Shown here: in pieces, positions 50,225 to 60,941 of the stretch
Layout of the letters: each line of letters starts with the position of its first letter
Position numbering within the stretch: position 1 is the first letter of the stretch
DNA from: Apostichopus japonicus
Lineage: Eukaryota; Echinodermata; Holothuroidea; Aspidochirotida; Stichopodidae
Reading direction: 5' to 3'
NCBI RefSeq assembly: GCF_037975245.1
Contig: NC_092581.1
Location: 5,111,501 to 5,175,500 of the forward strand
Length of the DNA: 64,000 nt
Notes under the pieces: generated by a model
What the model was told of the DNA's origin: nothing
Databases searched by the model: none
Seen by the model: only the letters and a program-made list of their open reading frames with translations
Made by a program: the position numbers and the translations under genes

Positions 50225-51062
50225 ATCAGTTAAGTGAATGCATGAATGAACAAAGTATGAATGAATAAAGCAACGAAAGAATGGATGAACGATATATGAA
50301 AGAAAAAGTGAGATGAATGAATGAAAGAGTGGAATGCATGGATAAATGAAGCAAGAGTGAATGAATTGAAATATGAGTGAAAGAAAGAATGAATGAATGC
50401 TAAATGAATTAAAGAAGTATGAATGAATAAAGCAATGAAAGAATGGATGAAAGATATATGAAAGAAAAAGTGAGATGAATGAATAAAAGAGTGGAATGCA
50501 TGGATAAATGAAGCAAGAGTGAATGAATTGAAATATGAATGGAAGAGAATGAATGAATGCTAAATGAATGAATGAACGAAGTATGAATGAATAAAGCAAT
50601 GAAAGAATGGATGAAAGATATATGAAAGAAAGAGTGGATGAATGAATAAAAGAGTGAATGCATGGATAAATGAAGCAAGAGTGAATGAATGGAAATATGA
50701 GTGAAAGAAAGAATGAATGAATGAACGAAGTATGAATGAATAAAGCAATTAAAAATGGATGGATAAAAAAAAGGAAAATAATTGGATAAATAAGTGAAAG
50801 AGTGAATGAATGAAAGAAATATGAGTGAGTGAGTGAAAGAATGGAAATATGAGTGAAAGCAAGAATGAATGAATGAATGCTAAATGAATGAATGAACGAA
50901 CGAAGTATGAATGAATAAAGCAATTGAAAATGGATGGATACAAAATAAGTGGGAAAAATTGGATGACTTAATGAAAGAGTGAATATGAATGAAATAAATA
51001 TGAGTGAGTGTGTGAATGAATGAATGATGAATGAATGAATGAATGAATGAATGAATAAACAA
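50225..51062. repeat. GAAT-rich array with a higher-order unit of about 170 bp, in the probable 3' UTR
   Basis: About 840 bases built from GAAT and GAAAG words, organised into four or so longer units marked by AAGTATGAATGAATAAAGCA near 50256, 50416, 50580, 50728 and 50908. On the - strand it stays open for 341 codons, but only as Phe/Ile/His/Ser low complexity. It lies between the stop of the coiled-coil gene and its likely polyadenylation signal. Confidence 0.88.
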
Positions 51063-51292
51063 AATAGTGAATGATGAACACAGGACATGCAGATGTGTGA
51101 AAAAAAGTCTGTGTGTGTGTACAGAAGAATGTGTGGGTATATGATGGATTATGTATTATTTCATTGCTAAGGAAGGGAAACTATTATAGGCCATGTGCGA
51201 TTTTGTGATATTTTGCCCAGCGAATGCTAATGAAGTATTTCTGTACTAAAATGTGTATATATATATATCAGTATAAGATGAAAGATACAGTC

Positions 51293-51298
51293 AATAAA
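51293..51298 (+). promoter_or_regulatory. Polyadenylation signal AATAAA, coiled-coil gene
   Basis: AATAAA about 1.48 kb past the stop codon, followed within 20 bases by a GT/T-containing stretch. Earlier AATAAA words inside the GAAT array (for example near 50266) are part of the repeat, so the true 3' end could be nearer. Confidence 0.45.
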
Positions 51299-51309
51299 AT
51301 ATAAACTTG

Positions 51310-52636
51310 TAACATATGCTATGTAGTCATTCAACTGTTTGTGCCTACCAGGACAAATTTAAATGTTCAAAACACCCCAACCCCTCCCCCATCCCCACCC
51401 CCCTGAATGACCTCGCAATGTGTACGTAGAAGGTGCTTATAAAGAGAGTTGTAAAGGGATATACCTCCAACCAAGGGAAAGTTCCAACGGGTGATTTTTG
51501 GGCACCTAATTTTGATATGAAAAATAAATGTTTCTCCAAAATACTGAGGGTTGCTTCCATTGTTATGACACACACACGGACAGTCGTATGTACGTTAAAA
51601 GTGTGGACCACTCCCCCCTTTAGATCACTCCTAAGAACGGACATCAGGCAACTCCGGTTGCCCCCTTCTCCCCCCCTCCCACTGACGGACTCAAATGGAC
51701 CGCTGGCGCCCTTTTCAGCTTTTTACCACTTTTTACTTATTCGCGATTATTGACTTTTTATTGCGCTCTCAAATACCTATTGACATTTGTCACATTTTGT
51801 TGGTGTAATTTTCTGATAAAATGGCGATGACACCTATTTATTCTTCGTTTATCTGCAAATTAGCAAGGCCCGGAAAGGGTCCTTTCCGGCGATCTAGGGA
51901 GTATCTTTACTCAAAAAATTTCTGTACGCTCCGCGCCAACCTGTGGTGGCGCTCCGCTTAGATAGTGTCAAAAGCGCCCCTACAGACCATTCTCGCCCCC
52001 CTTGACCAATAACCCTAGCTTTGTCACTGCCCCCCCCCAAAAAAAACAACAACAAACAAACTCTAGGCTGGGCTTGAGCTGAAGTCTACATAGGTTTACA
52101 TCGAACCAATCCTATCTGGAGTTAGGGACAAGATAATTGAGTTCGGTGTTTCAAGTAGCATATGTGTCACGTTTTACATTGCCTACCACCGGAATATCCA
52201 ATTAAAACTTATCTTCTACGAACTCTGTTTGTATTCTTTATCAGATCATCACAATGCATAATCACGTGAGCCAGATATCATGGATGGATGTTAGTTGCCT
52301 TACTTATCTATTTTCCGGCAACATTTTTAAACTAACTTTCGTTACAAAATGTCACCTCACTCTTGAATGACTCGATCACCATGTTTTGTGAGTCACTTAC
52401 ATTTTTTCCCATGAGGGCTTGGATTGACTTTACTCAGACTGCAGTTCTGAAACAGAAATGCAAGTTTGTACATTTTAAAGGGATATTTGTTTTATTACTT
52501 TACTGGTCGATCCTGTTGTTCAACTATAGCGGGGATTTGATGTTCGAAAGTGGCAGGGGTAAGGGGGGGGGGGAAACCTCGGGGAGGGGTCCGAGAAGTT
52601 TTTGTATTTTATAAAGCCTCTAGTGGTAATACGGTG

Positions 52637-52682
<46 letters not shown>

Positions 52683-53755
52683 TAGGTTATTTCCAATTAC
52701 TAGTTGTGTATTTGAAAATGTAATTATGCTATCTGCATAAAAGTGTTGTCAGATTTTCCTAAGCGACATGAAATGTAACGAATAGATTTAAATAAGATAA
52801 GATGGGTCGATCTCTTTATATAACCTGTGTAATGACATTATGAATAAGTATAAACGTATCGCAGAGTTGTCGGTACTGCTGTGGCAAAACCAACCAAAGT
52901 ACGGACCGAATTTTCTATGTACAAAAAAGTCAACTCAAGGTCTCTGAAAAAATGGGGGGGGGGGTAGTCCCCCTTGCGCCCCTCCCCCACGTCTTTGTCT
53001 GTGATTATTTTATACAAAACGTAATGTTTTTGAGAACTTAAGTTTCGGAAATGACTGCGACCACCATTGATATACCTATATTTCCTATGGTGTTACACGT
53101 CCTTACGTAGGGCGTCCTAGGGATAAAACAGGCTGTGTCTTATACCTTCCGGTAGCAGGAAATAGGCTACCAGTGGAAATCAATGAGAACAACACACACA
53201 CAGTAGTATGAGTAGGCTAGTACAAATCAATATCGACAGGACTTAAATGTAACGTTAGGCTTCGTTACAGAACCTATTATGATAAATGGGTGTACCCGCC
53301 GTTATTCGTTCAAGTGTTATATTCCTTTGAGAAATTATCAACCAAGAAATATACTTTGATCATCTCGTGAACCTCTGAAACAAGCAGATGTCGATGTTAT
53401 TGTTTCTTCTAACAGCTGAAGGAATCTTTGGTTAAAGTCTTTGAACATAATTCGAACGGGTTTGTTTAAGAATCGTTTCAAAAAATTGTTTGGAGCTGGA
53501 GGTGATCAAGGTTTAAAAATATTTGCGAATGACGGGACGGACTATACCATTTTAATATCTACTCCGCGAAACAATCGCTCTATTCAACCGGTTACAGGTA
53601 AAGATAAAAACCTTTGTGAAAATATTGTTTGAAGATTAATTCAGTCGTGTTTAATATAACTGATATTTGAATAATATTGAAAGGAAAAGAGACAGTCCAG
53701 GCTATTGGATGTGACTGACACCGGTATTTAACAGTCAGTTTAATTTTGGTATATA
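51310..53755. other. Intergenic region before the Ig receptor pair
   Basis: No coding exon was recognised. It holds poly-C/G tracts and a (TA)n run at about 52640-52680. An open stretch at 53441-53598 ends in a good donor-like TTACAG|GTAAAG and could be a 5' non-coding exon of the first Ig gene, whose ATG is preceded by a strong acceptor. That link is speculative. Confidence 0.5.
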
Positions 53756-53763
53756 CCATAAAC

Positions 53764-54079
53764 CAGGGGTTCCCTAACTGGGGTGCATGAAACCCCCAGG
53801 GGTTGCGTGAGACGTTTCTGAAAGTCAAAACTAGTAAGAGTACTTTTTGTTGAACTAAAATCTGATATATCATATAATTTAGTGATGTACAAAAGTCGAC
53901 AAACTCTGTTTGGTTTTTCATTACAATATTTACACGATGAACTTGATCTTTTACGAAGCACTTTTATGCGTATTATAGTATAAATAATGACTCAGATCGT
54001 GTCTCGAAAAGTTGAGGGTTCGTAGACAACTCTGACATCCACAGGTGGTTCGTGGGAAGATAAAGTTAGGGAAACCCTG
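53764..54079. mobile_element. hAT-like non-autonomous transposon
   Basis: A 316-bp element with ends CAGGGGTTCCCTAACT and AGTTAGGGAAACCCTG. It is flanked by CCATAAAC (53756-53763) and CCTTAAAC (54080-54087), seven of eight bases matching. CAG ends and the 8-bp duplication fit hAT. No coding capacity. Confidence 0.85.
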
Positions 54080-54189
54080 CCTTAAACCTTTTAAATTTTC
54101 TTTTTTACGATGAAAATGTCAGCCAGTTATAAGGTGTATATGCCTTTGTAATGTGATGCCTGTGAACACAAAGTACTGCAAAGTTGAAG

Positions 54190-54562
54190 CAGTGACGTAG
54201 GAAGGTACTTTTGAGTGGGAGGGGGGGGGGGCTGAAGACTGATGGCCGACCTGGGGGAGGGGTCTAAGGGGAGGGGGTGTCCCCTCCCCTTTGGAATTTT
54301 TTTCATTTCCAGGTAGCCTCAGATGCAATTTGGTGCAATATAGCACACTTCAAAACCCACTCCATTTTGTAAACTTAATTTTGTATTTTCACCAGGCCTT
54401 AGATGCAATTTGGTGCTCCAAATGAGATTTTTTTTCTCATTTGGAAATGAAAAAGGGGTTTTCTGACTTGCGAAGCGGGGGGGGCGGAATGATACTTCCG
54501 CCCCTCCACATTTTTCACTGGGGGGCTGGCGCCCCCCCAGCCCCCCGGTTCCTACGCCCTTG
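54190..54562. mobile_element. hAT-like non-autonomous transposon just upstream of the first Ig gene
   Basis: A 373-bp element flanked by the perfect duplication AGTTGAAG (54182-54189 and 54563-54570). It starts CAGTGACGTAGGAAGG and ends GGTTCCTACGCCCTTG. It ends 121 bases before the start codon of the first Ig receptor. Confidence 0.87.
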
Positions 54563-54683
54563 AGTTGAAGTCAAAGTGATTCATTCAGTGTTCCATATCG
54601 TGTGTTATCCAAGACGTTTGCCTGTATACTATATTCATTTATCATCTTAAATCGGTTTTTTTTCTTGACTATTTTTTCTCAGG

Positions 54684-56615
54684 ATGTCAGGGAAGTCCTC
54701 TTCACAACTCCATAGGTACCGATATCTTTTTGTCTTGAGCCTATTTACTGTATTCGGTCAAAGTAATTCTGCTGTTCCTGTATTATCTATCGAACCGTCC
54801 AACATGACAATCGCAATGGGAGGGATTGTTCGATTTTCATGCCGTGCAGAAGAGTCCTCTGAATTAACTGTCAATTGGATCCGTGAGGATACAATTATCA
54901 GTACTGATAGAGTCATCTCTAACAATGTCGATATTGGCCGGTATTCGGTTATCGGAGTTACAGACGACGATTTCGATTTGCAGATAATCGATGTCAAACC
55001 GTACGACGAAGCTGCATTGAAATGTCAAGCCACGAAAACCGACGGCAGTGGTACCGTCATATCGCCCTTCGTATACTTGACGATTCATTATCCACCAAAC
55101 GCCGATAGATTACGATGTTATCTGGGCGCAGGGACTGTACGAGTCGAAGTTGGCGACGAACTTGAAGCCATATGTGTGTCACAACTGGGGGTTCCCCCCG
55201 CTGAACTCCAATGGGTAACAGTTGGTGGAGACAACGTCACTACCGCATACAAAGATCCAGGGTTAGACAGTTACGTAATACTAAGGTTTAAGAAAAACAT
55301 CACCTTAGAAGACAAAGGTATGGAGTTCACCTGTATCTTACGTCATCCATTATTGACTAAACCAAGCGAGTGCACGATAGGACCACTAGACGTGTACCAT
55401 GCTCCATTGAACGCAACCATCATTTCGTCATCATCAGAGAGCATCACGGAAGGTGATGATCTAGACTTGACATGCTCGGCTGACGTCAACCCTGAATATG
55501 ACGTCACTTTTGCCTGGTATACAGAACCCAGATACAAAGGTAAAACCACATACACTAGTGATGGAGCTACTATTCATTTTAGTAATGCACCTATAAGTTT
55601 GAACAGTACTATAGTCATTTGCAACGCAACAAATTCTCGCGGATTCAGTACCACTAGCACTGCTATCATAATTCTCTCAAAGGTGACGCAAGAACCTCCT
55701 CAACCTAAACCAACAAGAGGAGCAGGACATTTACCAACGGCTGCTCCGATGAACTTCCCTAACACTCAGATCATCGTGTTCATCCTAATGGGAGTTATAT
55801 TCGTCCTGTTACTTGGTATTGTTATCATATTGATCATAGGACGCAAATGGCGGGAACCTGTCATCGTTCTGGATGTCAATGATGAAGTCTGCAGACGATC
55901 TTTGTCTGGTGGCGGTAGCTTAGTTTTCGGTTCTGCCTCTCATAATATAGTGTTGCACCACACACCGAATAGCGAAAGACATCTACTTGAAATACACCAG
56001 GGTAGGAAAGATAGCTACAGTGTAGCTTCTTCGAGTACTTGCTGTTCTCATCGTGATTCTGACTCGGTTCAATGTGATCACGACAATTACCCTAGCGATC
56101 CTCAAAAGGCTGCGAAAATTGAAGGAACAGAATTTTATCGATCCGCCCATACTTCGTCACGACATAATTCCATCGATTCGGCTTGTTCTGACAATTCACA
56201 TTACGAGCGCTCTATTTGTAGCAGTACTCACGATAGTAAACATGGCCAATCTCCATATCGCTCACGTGACCCTTTGCCGCCAACTCCCGACGAGCTTATC
56301 CCTATGACGACGCTGAATGCGAATCACACTGTGACACTGGAGGATGAGGAACATCACGCAGAGAAAAACTTGTACATGAACTCGTCGCCGAAGAAAAGGT
56401 CAAATAGTCCTCGTTCAGAGTCACGTGACAATGCGTCATCGAAGCGTGACTCTGGTGAGCATAATTATGAAGATCTCACTCCTGTTTCTAAAAGGAAAAT
56501 GTATAGTCCCGATTTACTTGACACTGGCGAAGAAGATTTCCCCGACGATGATAAACCAAGGGTAACACCTGAGACACAATTCGGTGAAGTCAGAGACAAA
56601 GAATTCATGAAATGA
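54684..56615 (+). CDS. Three-Ig-domain transmembrane receptor, paralogue 1 (643 residues)
   Basis: Type I membrane protein in a single coding exon. Signal peptide about 1-30. Ig1 31-135 (C53, W65, C114), Ig2 140-236 (C164, W177, C217, plus an outer pair C145/C230), Ig3 240-332 (C264, W278, C313). Pro-rich stalk, transmembrane helix 362-386, then a tail of about 255 residues. N-glycosylation sequons at N40, N184, N205, N243, N307 and N314. The tail has YMN at Y564 (Grb2 SH2-type), YEDL at Y595, PLPPTP at 530-535 (SH3-type) and several Ser-rich stretches. This suggests a cell-surface adhesion or signalling receptor; the ligand is unknown. The ATG follows a strong acceptor (TTTTTTCTCAG), so a 5' UTR intron is likely. 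The closest general resemblance is to nephrin/KIRREL-type Ig proteins, but I cannot assign an orthologue. A paralogue lies 4.3 kb downstream in the same orientation. Confidence 0.9.
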   Translation: MSGKSSSQLHRYRYLFVLSLFTVFGQSNSAVPVLSIEPSNMTIAMGGIVRFSCRAEESSELTVNWIREDTIISTDRVISNNVDIGRYSVIGVTDDDFDLQIIDVKPYDEAALKCQATKTDGSGTVISPFVYLTIHYPPNADRLRCYLGAGTVRVEVGDELEAICVSQLGVPPAELQWVTVGGDNVTTAYKDPGLDSYVILRFKKNITLEDKGMEFTCILRHPLLTKPSECTIGPLDVYHAPLNATIISSSSESITEGDDLDLTCSADVNPEYDVTFAWYTEPRYKGKTTYTSDGATIHFSNAPISLNSTIVICNATNSRGFSTTSTAIIILSKVTQEPPQPKPTRGAGHLPTAAPMNFPNTQIIVFILMGVIFVLLLGIVIILIIGRKWREPVIVLDVNDEVCRRSLSGGGSLVFGSASHNIVLHHTPNSERHLLEIHQGRKDSYSVASSSTCCSHRDSDSVQCDHDNYPSDPQKAAKIEGTEFYRSAHTSSRHNSIDSACSDNSHYERSICSSTHDSKHGQSPYRSRDPLPPTPDELIPMTTLNANHTVTLEDEEHHAEKNLYMNSSPKKRSNSPRSESRDNASSKRDSGEHNYEDLTPVSKRKMYSPDLLDTGEEDFPDDDKPRVTPETQFGEVRDKEFMK

Positions 56616-56970
56616 ATACGAAAAAAAAAAACAGTTATTGACAAAGGAAGGGGACAAACAACAAAAGGAGCAAACGGTGATTACCCTGGATATTCTTAAC
56701 TCATATGCGATGGAATTCTTATAAGGAAAACAGTATATGTCATTGTATAATGTTAGTCTTTCAACCAAATGAAATCAAAGTCAGGGTTTGTTCTTCTTAT
56801 TTCTTTGACAAGACACTATTCCTATCAGCTTTTCTTTCAGCACATCATCATATGAAATTTTCTGCGTCCTCTCTGCGCCGCCTTATGACCAAATAGGACG
56901 ATGCCGGCTCTGAGTTAAACCAACGCCTCGAACAAGTATTAGCTAACGCTCTGTTACTTGTTACCCGTTT

Positions 56971-57008
56971 GGCGTTCCATGTATAAATCATTTCGTGTAT
57001 GGAACGCC
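56971..57008 (+). other. Hairpin in the 3' flank of Ig receptor 1
   Basis: A 10-bp perfect stem, GGCGTTCCAT and ATGGAACGCC, around an 18-base AT-rich loop. The arm recurs as ATGGAACGCC at about 57348. It may lie in the 3' UTR; function unknown. Confidence 0.6.
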
Positions 57009-57012
57009 GAAA

Positions 57013-60000
57013 AAGTCAAATGTATATATAATATTTCAATGTACATTAAAATCGCCATGGTACTCTATTATGATGAAAACGTACAGTACTTCATATCGCT
57101 GACATGTTCCTTTATTATTTCTAAATTCTACAAAGCCAAAAAAAAAAGAAAAAAAAAAGAAATAGACAGAAGTACGATAAATTTTATTTTTTTACATATC
57201 ATGTTACAGAAAGTTCAGATATTTCAGTTTGATTGTCATAGTCGGTGAACCTTTTGGTGTACCCTGTGCTTGTCGAAAATTTCACCAAAGTACGACGATG
57301 CATTTATTATTCGGCATCAGTCCATATAAATACTAACCATTATGTTTATGGAACGCCACGAAATGTGTATAATTTAACGAAACGACCGCCCAACTTGAAT
57401 ATATTTCTTTCAATGTGCATCATAATCATAATAGACTAACGATATACAAATACATAAATCATTTTTACTTATATTTTCTTCTTCAAATTAGCCAAATCGT
57501 AACATGGGCATCAGTTTAAACTGTCGTTATATTTTCATTTCGACTTATGAAAAGGCTGTTTTTTAAGTTGTGGACTTCCGTCATATAATCTCTCGTTTAC
57601 TTATAGTAATAATTTCATTTGTGTTACGTTCACGAGGAACCGATTTTAACTTTGTATCGAAAACATGCGTTGGCCTATAAATCCCATTTCACCACGCATC
57701 TACCCATTCGAGGACCACTTTGGTCCCTGTTTTAAATTTGTTTCGTGTCTACTATCACTTTTAAACTCAATGTGCATCATCTAGGTAACTGAACTTAAAA
57801 TGGTCTTAGTTTTTCTTTATTTTTTTTATGATTTTTTAATATTACTTATCTACAGAGGGAAATAATACTTTACAATAAAAAAAAAGGTAGCATTTTGATG
57901 TCTTTTTTTATTAAGTACAGAAAACGTTCCTTTGACAACTAAAATAAACATTCCAAATGTATTACATTTCAGGGATAAATCAACAACGAAATTATGGCAC
58001 GAAAAAAAAAAGTTTGTTGAAAACCATCTCCCTTTGATGACATCCTTGTTACTGTGACCCACTTCTTGCAGTAAGGGAGGGTTTAGCTTGTGAAAATATG
58101 TTACATTCGGGTCAAGTACTAGACATTTGGGTTCAACTATCAGTGTGAAATATGTTTCTCTTAACGATAAGTCAGACTTAATCCGCCGTCGAAAAGCCCC
58201 TTTAAAGTACAATGATGTTAGTGTTTTTCTCATTGGGATCATTAATAATAAATCATTATCAATTTTGCGCTGACCATGTTCCTTAAAATCGTGCAGTACT
58301 TCCGTAACCGTACAGACGCAACAAGATGACAAAGTACTTATTTAACTTTAGTTGTGCTTGGATCATCAAAAATGATAGCACGCAAATCAACCAAACTTGT
58401 TCCTAGTGGACCGTTTCCAAGCATAACGGAGATTTGGAAGGAAAACCAACCGCTACTAAAAAGATCTGACGTTTATTAGATCAAAATAAACAAATACATT
58501 TATAGACGAACTTCGCTTGCAAAAAGCAAGTTACAAAAGGATCTCTTCTTCCGAAGAGCAGGAGATTGGCACCCAGTTTCATTCGAATGCCCCATTACCA
58601 AGAACAGATACTTCTGACGTCATCAGCGAGAAAGGGGAGGGGTGTTTAGGGCATCTGTCAAATGATGCTCACATCCTTCTCAACTGTTTCGTCCCGTAGC
58701 TAGGCAATGTCTCAAGAAAATACAGAGAAAAGATAAAATCTGAGGGCGTACTTCAATTTGCAATGGTGATTGTTATCGTAACGAAGATTCTATCAATGAT
58801 GGAGACGAAGGGTAGACACCTTCTTGGCAAGAGCTTGCCAAGAGAACTAAGGATCAGACCACCGAATAAGCGCAGGCATAAGCTTTCAACATGCTAATTT
58901 TCTATATGCACCTGTGTAATCAATCGAATGCATTGATGACTTGCGGACAAGCATCCTCTTCTGTTCGTCTGCATCACAATCAACCACGCATGCATGCACG
59001 CTTATTCCACAAACTCAAGTAGGACGAAACTGTATGAAAACGAAAAATGTCATCAATATTATATAAAATTCATAAAATGAAGCAAATAGGTTGTTAAATT
59101 CTTGCTGTCCATGATCTACAAAATCCTGTTAATATTCCAATACCGCTTATAACTTTGTGGAGTGTTAGCTCAGTGGTTAATGCCGGTGCCTATCAATCAT
59201 AAGGTCCCGAGTTCAATTCACTCCAAGATTAATGTATGTCGTCCAGTTACAGAGTTGTTGACAATTGACAATTCATAATCATGGACGTTAAATATGAACC
59301 TAAGAGACTAACTTCGGTCAGCCTGCGGCTTTGATAAGCCAATGAGGCTTCTTCGCGAGTTCCTGGTTGCAAAGAGGATCTAAAATACATAAAAACACTT
59401 TACTGGCAGAAATTTGGTCTTGATTTGTCTTAGTTCATGAAATAGAGGAGAAATGGTTCTCAATAGCTATTTATGTTTTCAAGTTATTCAGCTGTAAAAT
59501 ACCCATGTCTCTGGGGTTGCTCCTTTAGTGCTTATCTGACGAAGACGTCGGCTCCTCAGTTCAGGCCTATACATGTAAATGTCCATCCATTGTTTATAAA
59601 ATTCTTATCATCCAAAAAACAACATGTTCTTCAACTTCATATTAACAACACAGAGCACCATTGGATGACATTCAAAACAATTTGCCAGTGACAAATTTTT
59701 AATGCAATATCAAACATGTTTTTCTTTTAATACCATAGAAGTAAGTTACGTTTTCCACCCAAGTTTTGGTTGCACCTGATGAACCTGATGAAGAACTGAC
59801 CTAATGGTATGTATGTTTGACTCAATAGTCCAACCACTTCAATTGATGACCCTCGGATTAAAGTTCATCCAAAATTAAAAGTGGAACAGAGATTCAACCT
59901 GCATGGGTTGATAGCAGTGTTTTCTGACAGTCTTCAAAATATCAAAATTAAGTTTGTGACTACAGTCATTCCTTAACTTTTGAAGATGTTCACAATACGC

Positions 60001-60941
60001 CGGGCATAATGTAGGGTTTAAACAAACACATGCTATAAACAAACAAGAATCAAAGAGAAAGAGTGGTACCGCAAGTTATTTACGAATAATTGCAACGTTA
60101 GACCATCCGTCAACCACTTTATATGACAAATATTGCGTGAACAGAATCTGGCAGACTTGGTACCAAGTTTTGTTTTTGTTTTAAAAAGAAGAAGAAGAAA
60201 GTACTAAAAGACAAAATCATTCAGCTTCTATTAATCTTGATATTATTAGTCACTATCGATTGTAATTATCAGTATCGCAGATTTCTTATTCTCAAAATTT
60301 GCAGGCTATATAAAAATGCATTCCAATTAAAGCGTAGAGAAAATGTTACCCGGCATCAATCTTTGTGGAAGTTACTGAACTTAAAAACTGAGTTTTCAAG
60401 ACATTTATTTTTAAACACTAGCACTTGTCAACATTTCACAAACAGATGGAAATAGACGCTTCTCGAGAACGCTCTGTGTAACCAGTAACAATGATACATT
60501 GAATATTTATATACAGTCTCTTGCCAACCAATCACCCAGGAAATGGTAGGCATGGCGCTCTCGTGGCCAAGACAACGATTTCCACAGCATCCGGTAAGGT
60601 CAGCAGTTACTCTATTAGATGCTCATTGCAGGAGCAATAGAAGGTTAACCTTTCATGTGATGACTTGTTTACAATGGTTTTGGTTACCACAAAACGGAAT
60701 GAAGCATCATTTCTGTTAAAACGGTTGACGTCAAAAGAATCTGTTTTAGAAATACCGAAATCGTGTAGCGAACAACATCAAAACTTGATTTATTAACTTT
60801 ATACTGAGAGCCTTACCATTATTGTCTCAACATCTCTATATCTCACAGTGAACTAAATTTCTGGAACAACCCAAATCACTTATTGAAAAAAAGATCATTA
60901 ATATTTTGAAGAAGAAACACCGAGCAAAAACTCTTCCAGTT
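57013..60941. other. Spacer between the two Ig receptor genes
   Basis: About 3.9 kb. It contains a repeated GGAACGCC word near 57350, a SINE at 59159-59395 and several A- or T-rich tracts. No exon was recognised. The CATCCG|GTAAGG at about 60586-60597 is a plausible donor for a 5' non-coding exon of the second Ig gene, but unproven. The 160-codon minus frame at 57850-58332 resembles nothing I know. Confidence 0.5.
59159..59395 (+). mobile_element. tRNA-derived SINE (family 2), plus copy
   Basis: Begins GGAGTGTTAGCTCAGTGGTT (A-box type), with GAGTTCAATTCACTCC in the B-box position (decayed from GTTCGAGTC), and ends GGATCTAAAATACAT. The body matches the copy at 36352-36611 throughout. Confidence 0.82.

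Noticed and set aside
50063-51088. 341-codon open frame on the - strand
   Set aside because: The translation is Phe/Ile/His/Ser low complexity from a GAAT repeat with no stop triplets. There is no splice or family support.
60906-60941. 12-codon N-terminal extension of Ig receptor 2
   Set aside because: It begins with TTG, not ATG. The ATG at 60942 starts directly with a good signal peptide.
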